This document shows positions 60,380-64,000 of a stretch of DNA of 64,000 bases, piece after piece. This DNA comes from Streptomyces sp. ISL-66 (lineage in GTDB: Bacteria; Actinomycetota; Actinomycetes; Streptomycetales; Streptomycetaceae): the NCBI RefSeq assembly GCF_018614135.1, contig NZ_JAGGOW010000095.1, positions 1-64,000 on the forward strand. Direction: 5' to 3'. The first letter of the stretch is position 1. Every line of letters begins with the position of its first letter. The position numbers and the translations under genes are program-made. The notes beneath the pieces are model-generated. The model was not told where the DNA came from and did not search any database. It saw nothing but the letters and a program-made list of their open reading frames with translations.

Positions 60380-61716
60380 CCACCGGACCGGAACCGATGC
60401 GCGAGCGGGCCGCCGCCGCGCTGGCCGCCGCGCGGGTCCGCACGGCCGGCCTCACCGACGCCGTCACCGACGGGGACCTGACCGCCCAGCACTCCCCCCT
60501 GATGTCCCCGCTGGTCTGGGACCTCGCCCACATCGGGAACATGGAGGAGCTCTGGCTGCTGCGCAACGTGGCGGGACGCGAGTCCATGCACCCCGAGATA
60601 GACCCGCTCTACGATGCGTTCGAGCATCCCCGGTCGGAACGCCCGAAGTTGCCGCTGCTGAGCCCGGACGAGGCCCGCCGCTACGCGGCCGAGGTGCGCG
60701 GGCGCGTGCTCGACCTCCTGGAGCGCACGCCGCTGGAGGGCACCGCCCTGCTGGACGGCGGGTACGTCTTCGGCATGATCGCGCAGCACGAACAGCAGCA
60801 CGACGAGACGATGCTGATCACCCATCAGCTCCGCCGGGGCGCTCCGGTGCTGGCGGCTCCCGACCCGGACCCGCCGCAAGGGCCGCCACCCTCCTCGGCC
60901 GAAGTCCTCGTACCGGCGGGGCCGTTCACGATGGGCACCTCCGCCGAGCCGTGGTCGCTGGACAACGAGCGCCCGGCGCACGTCCGCGAGGTGGAGGCGT
61001 TCTGGATCGACACGGTGCCGGTGACCAGCGCCGCGTACCAGGTCTTCATGGCGGACGGCGGCTACCGCGAGGAGCGCTGGTGGGCGGCGGACGGCTGGGA
61101 GCAGATCCGCCGGCACGGCATCGAGGCACCGCTGTTCTGGCACCGCGAGGACGGTACCTGGCTGCGCCGCCGCTTCGGCGTCACCGAGCCGGTGCCCGGT
61201 GACGAGCCGGTGCTGCACGTCAGCTGGTACGAGGCCGACGCGTACGCCCGCTGGGCCGGGCGCAGGCTGCCCACCGAGGCGGAGTGGGAGAAGGCCGCCC
61301 GCCACGATCCGGTGACCGGCCGCTCCACCCGCTATCCGTGGGGCGACGCGGACCCCACCCCGGTGCACGCCAACCTCGGCCAGCGCCACCTGCGGCCGGC
61401 CCGCGCGGGCGCCTATCCGGCGGGGGCCTCTCCGCTCGGGGTGCGCCAGCTGATGGGCGACGTCTGGGAGTGGACCTCCTCCGACTTCCTGCCCTACCCC
61501 GGCTTCCGCGCGTTCCCCTACCGGGAGTACTCGGAGGTGTTCTTCGGCCCGGAGCACAAGGTGCTGCGCGGCGGCTCCTTCGCCGTGGACCAGGTCGCCT
61601 GCCGGGGCACCTTCCGGAACTGGGACCTGCCGGTGCGCCGGCAGATCTTCTCGGGGTTCCGGACCGCACGTGACGCGCAGGCAGCGGGAGACACCCGGAC
61701 GGCGGGCGGTGCCTGA
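60376..61716 (+). CDS. egtB: Ergothioneine sulphoxide synthase EgtB
   Basis: A 446-residue non-haem iron enzyme that joins gamma-glutamylcysteine to hercynine. The N-terminal DinB-like part has LAHIGN and the iron ligands His 138, His 142 and Glu 144 in AQHEQQHDE. The C-terminal formylglycine-generating-enzyme-like domain has GPFTMGT, RLPTEAEWEKAAR, GDVWEWTSS and VLRGGSF. It is the second gene of the operon, overlapping egtA by four bases and egtC by one. Confidence 0.94.
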   Translation: MTTGPEPMRERAAAALAAARVRTAGLTDAVTDGDLTAQHSPLMSPLVWDLAHIGNMEELWLLRNVAGRESMHPEIDPLYDAFEHPRSERPKLPLLSPDEARRYAAEVRGRVLDLLERTPLEGTALLDGGYVFGMIAQHEQQHDETMLITHQLRRGAPVLAAPDPDPPQGPPPSSAEVLVPAGPFTMGTSAEPWSLDNERPAHVREVEAFWIDTVPVTSAAYQVFMADGGYREERWWAADGWEQIRRHGIEAPLFWHREDGTWLRRRFGVTEPVPGDEPVLHVSWYEADAYARWAGRRLPTEAEWEKAARHDPVTGRSTRYPWGDADPTPVHANLGQRHLRPARAGAYPAGASPLGVRQLMGDVWEWTSSDFLPYPGFRAFPYREYSEVFFGPEHKVLRGGSFAVDQVACRGTFRNWDLPVRRQIFSGFRTARDAQAAGDTRTAGGA

Positions 61717-62504
61717 TGTGCCGTCACCTCGCCTATCTGGGACCGACGGTGACACTCGGACGGCTGCTGAGCGAGCCCGAGCACTCGCTCGTGCGCCAGT
61801 CCTGGGAGCCCCGTCACCAGCGCCACGGCACGATCAACTCCGACGGCTTCGGCGTCGGCTGGTACGCGCAGGGCGATCCGGTGCCGGCCCGCTACCGGCG
61901 GACCGGGCCGATATGGGGCGACCGCTCCTTCACCGATCTCGCACGCGTGGTCCGCAGCCGGGCCGTACTGGCCGCCGTACGCGATGCCACGCGCGCCGGG
62001 GCGGACGGGGAAGCGGCGGCCGCACCGTTCGCGGAGGGGCCGTGGCTGTTCAGCCACAACGGCGCGGTCCGGGACTGGCCCGACGCGGCCACCGCGCTCG
62101 CCGCCACGCTGTCGCCCCGGGAACTGCTCTCCCTGGCCGCCTCCACGGACTCGGCGCTGATCTGGGCGCTGGTCCTGCACCGGCTGCGCGAGGGGCACGA
62201 CCTCGGTGCGGCGCTCGCCGCGCCGGTCCGGGAGCTGGCCGAGGCTTCGCCCAGCTCCAGCCTGAACCTGTTGCTGACCGACGGCCGGACGATCGCTGCG
62301 ACCGCCTGGGGGGATTCCCTCTGGTACCTGGCCGACCCGGAAGCCCGGCGCATGGTCGTGGCCTCGGAGCCCTACGACAACGACCAGCGCTGGTGCGAAG
62401 TACCCGACCGGACCCTGCTGACCGCCACCCGCACGCGGGTCGTCCTCGTCTCCCTGAGGGAGAAGCACGCAGGCGCCCCGCACCAAGGAGACGAAGGCCC
62501 GTGA
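61716..62504 (+). CDS. egtC: Ergothioneine amidohydrolase EgtC
   Basis: A 262-residue class II glutamine amidotransferase-like Ntn hydrolase. Cys 2 (MCRHLAYLGP) becomes the nucleophile after methionine removal. QRHGTINSDGFGVGWYAQGD and FSHNGAVRDW form the active site. It removes glutamate from the EgtB product. The start shares one base with the egtB stop, and its end overlaps the egtD GTG by four bases, so all four genes are translationally coupled. Confidence 0.93.
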   Translation: MCRHLAYLGPTVTLGRLLSEPEHSLVRQSWEPRHQRHGTINSDGFGVGWYAQGDPVPARYRRTGPIWGDRSFTDLARVVRSRAVLAAVRDATRAGADGEAAAAPFAEGPWLFSHNGAVRDWPDAATALAATLSPRELLSLAASTDSALIWALVLHRLREGHDLGAALAAPVRELAEASPSSSLNLLLTDGRTIAATAWGDSLWYLADPEARRMVVASEPYDNDQRWCEVPDRTLLTATRTRVVLVSLREKHAGAPHQGDEGP

Positions 62505-63544
62505 ACGACTTCCAAGTGACCCGCACGCTCGACGAACACGCCGCCGACTCGGCGCTGCGCACGGATGTGGGGAACGGGCTGACCCGCACCCCGAAGACGC
62601 TGCCGCCCAAGTGGTTCTACGACGCGCGGGGCAGCGAACTCTTCGAGGAGATCACCCGGTTGCCCGAGTACTATCCGACGCGCGCCGAGCGGGAGATCCT
62701 CCTGGAGCGGGCGCAGGAGATCGCCTCGGTGAGCGGCGCGCGCACCCTGGTCGAGCTGGGTTCCGGTTCCTCGGAGAAGACCCGGCACCTGATCGAGGCC
62801 ATGCCCGCGCTGGACACCTACGTACCGGTGGACGTGAGCGAGAGCGCGCTGACCGGGGCGGCCGAGGCGTTGCTCGCGGCCCATCCGGGGCTACGGGTGC
62901 ACGCGCTGCTGGCCGATTTCACGAAGCCGATGCAGTTGCCCGAGGCGCCCGGGCCGAGGCTCGTGGTGTTCCTGGGCGGCACGATCGGGAACCTGCTGCC
63001 GCCGGAGCGCGCCGTGTTCCTGGCGGACGTACGGGCGATGCTGTCGCCGGGGGACGCGCTGCTGATGGGGACGGACCTGGTGAAGGAAGAGGCCGTGCTC
63101 GTGTCGGCGTACGACGACGCGCAAGGGGTGACGGCGGAGTTCAACAAGAACGTACTGACCGTCATCGACCGGGAGTTGGGGGCGGACTTCCACACCGCCG
63201 ACTTCACGCACGTGGCGGTGTGGAACCGGGAGCACGAGTGGATCGAGATGCGGCTGCGGGCCCGGAAGCAGGCGTTGGTGAAGATCCGGGCGCTGGATCT
63301 GGAGGTGTCGTTCGAGGAGGGTGAGGAGATCTTGACGGAGGTCTCGGCGAAGTTCCGTCAGGAGGGCATTCGGGAAGAACTGGCTTCGGCCGGGCTTGAG
63401 TTGACCCACTGGTGGACGGACGCTGCGGGCCGCTTCGCCCTGTCCCTGTCGGTGGCCGACGGCATCGGCACGGACGGCTGGGCGGGCACGCCCGGGAGCA
63501 CGGGGCGCACCGAGGGCTCCGGCACACCGCCCACGGCGGCCTGA
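62501..63544 (+). CDS. egtD: L-histidine N-alpha-methyltransferase EgtD
   Basis: A 347-residue SAM-dependent enzyme that trimethylates histidine to hercynine, the first committed step. PKWFYDARGSELFEEITRLPEYYPTR is the family N terminus. ELGSGSSEKTRHLI binds SAM, and VFLGGTIGNLLP, EFNKNVLTVI and THWWTDAAGRFALSLS complete it. The GTG at 62501 overlaps the egtC stop. The last 30 residues are a Gly/Thr-rich tail. The 3' end overlaps the convergent acyltransferase frame by 187 bp. No egtE-type lyase is visible in the window. Confidence 0.93.
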   Translation: MNDFQVTRTLDEHAADSALRTDVGNGLTRTPKTLPPKWFYDARGSELFEEITRLPEYYPTRAEREILLERAQEIASVSGARTLVELGSGSSEKTRHLIEAMPALDTYVPVDVSESALTGAAEALLAAHPGLRVHALLADFTKPMQLPEAPGPRLVVFLGGTIGNLLPPERAVFLADVRAMLSPGDALLMGTDLVKEEAVLVSAYDDAQGVTAEFNKNVLTVIDRELGADFHTADFTHVAVWNREHEWIEMRLRARKQALVKIRALDLEVSFEEGEEILTEVSAKFRQEGIREELASAGLELTHWWTDAAGRFALSLSVADGIGTDGWAGTPGSTGRTEGSGTPPTAA

Positions 63545-64000
63545 GCCGCGGCCGCGAGGTCCCGCCGGTGCGCGTACCGGCCCGGCGGGATCCGCGGCAG
63601 CAGCCACACCTCGGCCCGTACGCCGCGGGCCCGTGCGATCCGCCACAGCGAGGCGGTCAGCGGATCGTCCCCGACGAAGGCGGGCGCCCCGGCCGTCTTC
63701 CCGGCCGGTCCCCCGGCCCGTCCCTCGGCCGGTCCCTCGCCGTCGAGCAGGTAGGAGATGCGTACGGGCTGTACGGGCACCCGCGCGTCGAGCGCGGCCT
63801 GGAACGCCGCGCGGCGGAAGGGTCCTTGGGCCCGCCCGCACCAGGTGGAGCCCTCGGGGTAGACGGTGACGCGGTCGCCCGCGAGCAGGGCGTGCGCGAT
63901 GGTCGCGACGGTGCCGGGCAGGGCGCGGATCCGGTCGCGTTCGATGAACAGGGTCCCGGCCAGCCGGGAGAGCGGTCCGAGCACGGGCCAGGTCCGGATG
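63358..64000 (-). CDS. PlsC-type 1-acylglycerol-3-phosphate acyltransferase, partial
   Basis: The gene enters from the right edge in an open frame (RTWPVLGPLSRLAGTLFIERDR) and ends at TGA 63358-63360. VTVYPEGSTWCGRAQGPFRRAAF contains the PEGT-like motif III of the acyltransferase family, and VRISYLL follows. The catalytic NHxxxxD box would lie upstream, outside the window. The last 60 or so residues are antisense to the egtD end and low in complexity, so the true stop creates an unusually long convergent overlap. It probably acylates lysophosphatidic acid at the membrane. Confidence 0.8.
   Translation of the reverse strand, partial: IRTWPVLGPLSRLAGTLFIERDRIRALPGTVATIAHALLAGDRVTVYPEGSTWCGRAQGPFRRAAFQAALDARVPVQPVRISYLLDGEGPAEGRAGGPAGKTAGAPAFVGDDPLTASLWRIARARGVRAEVWLLPRIPPGRYAHRRDLAAAAQAAVGGVPEPSVRPVLPGVPAQPSVPMPSATDRDRAKRPAASVHQWVNSSPAEASSSRMPS

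Noticed and set aside
1..64000. CRISPR array, tRNA or rRNA genes
   Set aside because: I saw no regularly spaced repeats of 24-40 bp and no cloverleaf or rRNA-like sequence. A tRNAscan run would settle the tRNA question.

Overview
The window is high-GC actinobacterial DNA. The gene families point to Streptomyces or a close relative: DUF6230/DUF6114 membrane pair, DUF5701, SpoIIE-type phosphatase with an anti-sigma-like kinase domain, egtABCD cluster, conservon-type P450 remnant, and rare TTA codons. Nothing here identifies the species. No tRNA, rRNA or CRISPR array was recognised.

Layout. 1-5.1 kb is a worn accessory edge: a truncated hypothetical gene, decayed IS630- and IS21-type transposase genes, an aromatic-acid-type MFS permease and a multidomain SpoIIE phosphatase. 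5.2-18.4 kb holds a DUF5701 protein, secreted SurE, a second MFS permease, two PAP2 phosphatases, a type-B carboxylesterase, a GH3 glycosidase, a P450 pseudogene, a LacI regulator, an acetyl-esterase-like hydrolase and a small ATPase. 18.4-28.2 kb is a coherent aromatic catabolic cluster: acyl-CoA ligase, thioesterase, bifunctional salicylyl-CoA 5-hydroxylase, nitrilase, gentisate 1,2-dioxygenase, FAH-fold maleylpyruvate hydrolase, maleate isomerase and PaaX regulator. Together they predict salicylate -> salicylyl-CoA -> gentisyl-CoA -> gentisate -> maleylpyruvate -> maleate + pyruvate -> fumarate. 28.4-36.4 kb holds an alpha/beta hydrolase, an oligopeptide-type ABC importer with a permease-ATPase fusion, and another type-B esterase. 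36.4-38.1 kb holds two broken genes best explained as remnants of a pPIWI_RE defence module.

From about 38.1 kb the content looks like chromosome core: pirin, TPR protein, rRNA-type methyltransferase, MerR, DUF6230-DUF6114-secreted protein operon, penicillin acylase family protein, metallophosphoesterase, DoxX, MFS, flavin disulfide reductase, thioredoxin and thiolase. Then come a second LacI regulator with divergent MFS and hydrolase (54.0-57.4 kb), a PemK-like protein, a PARG-like protein, egtABCD for ergothioneine, and a partial PlsC acyltransferase at the right edge.

The most striking signal is regulatory. A palindrome close to GTTACACGTGTAAC recurs upstream of at least seven transcription units from 1.0 to 29.1 kb and again at 55.17 kb. 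Two LacI regulators (14.8 and 54.0 kb) have almost identical recognition helices. The MFS and hydrolase genes they appear to control also occur as paralogous pairs. I infer a dispersed LacI regulon for uptake and hydrolysis of a glycoside or ester. Its sites flank the salicylate-gentisate cluster, which has its own duplicated promoter/operator. A plant-type salicylate glycoside or ester is one possible substrate; this is a hypothesis.
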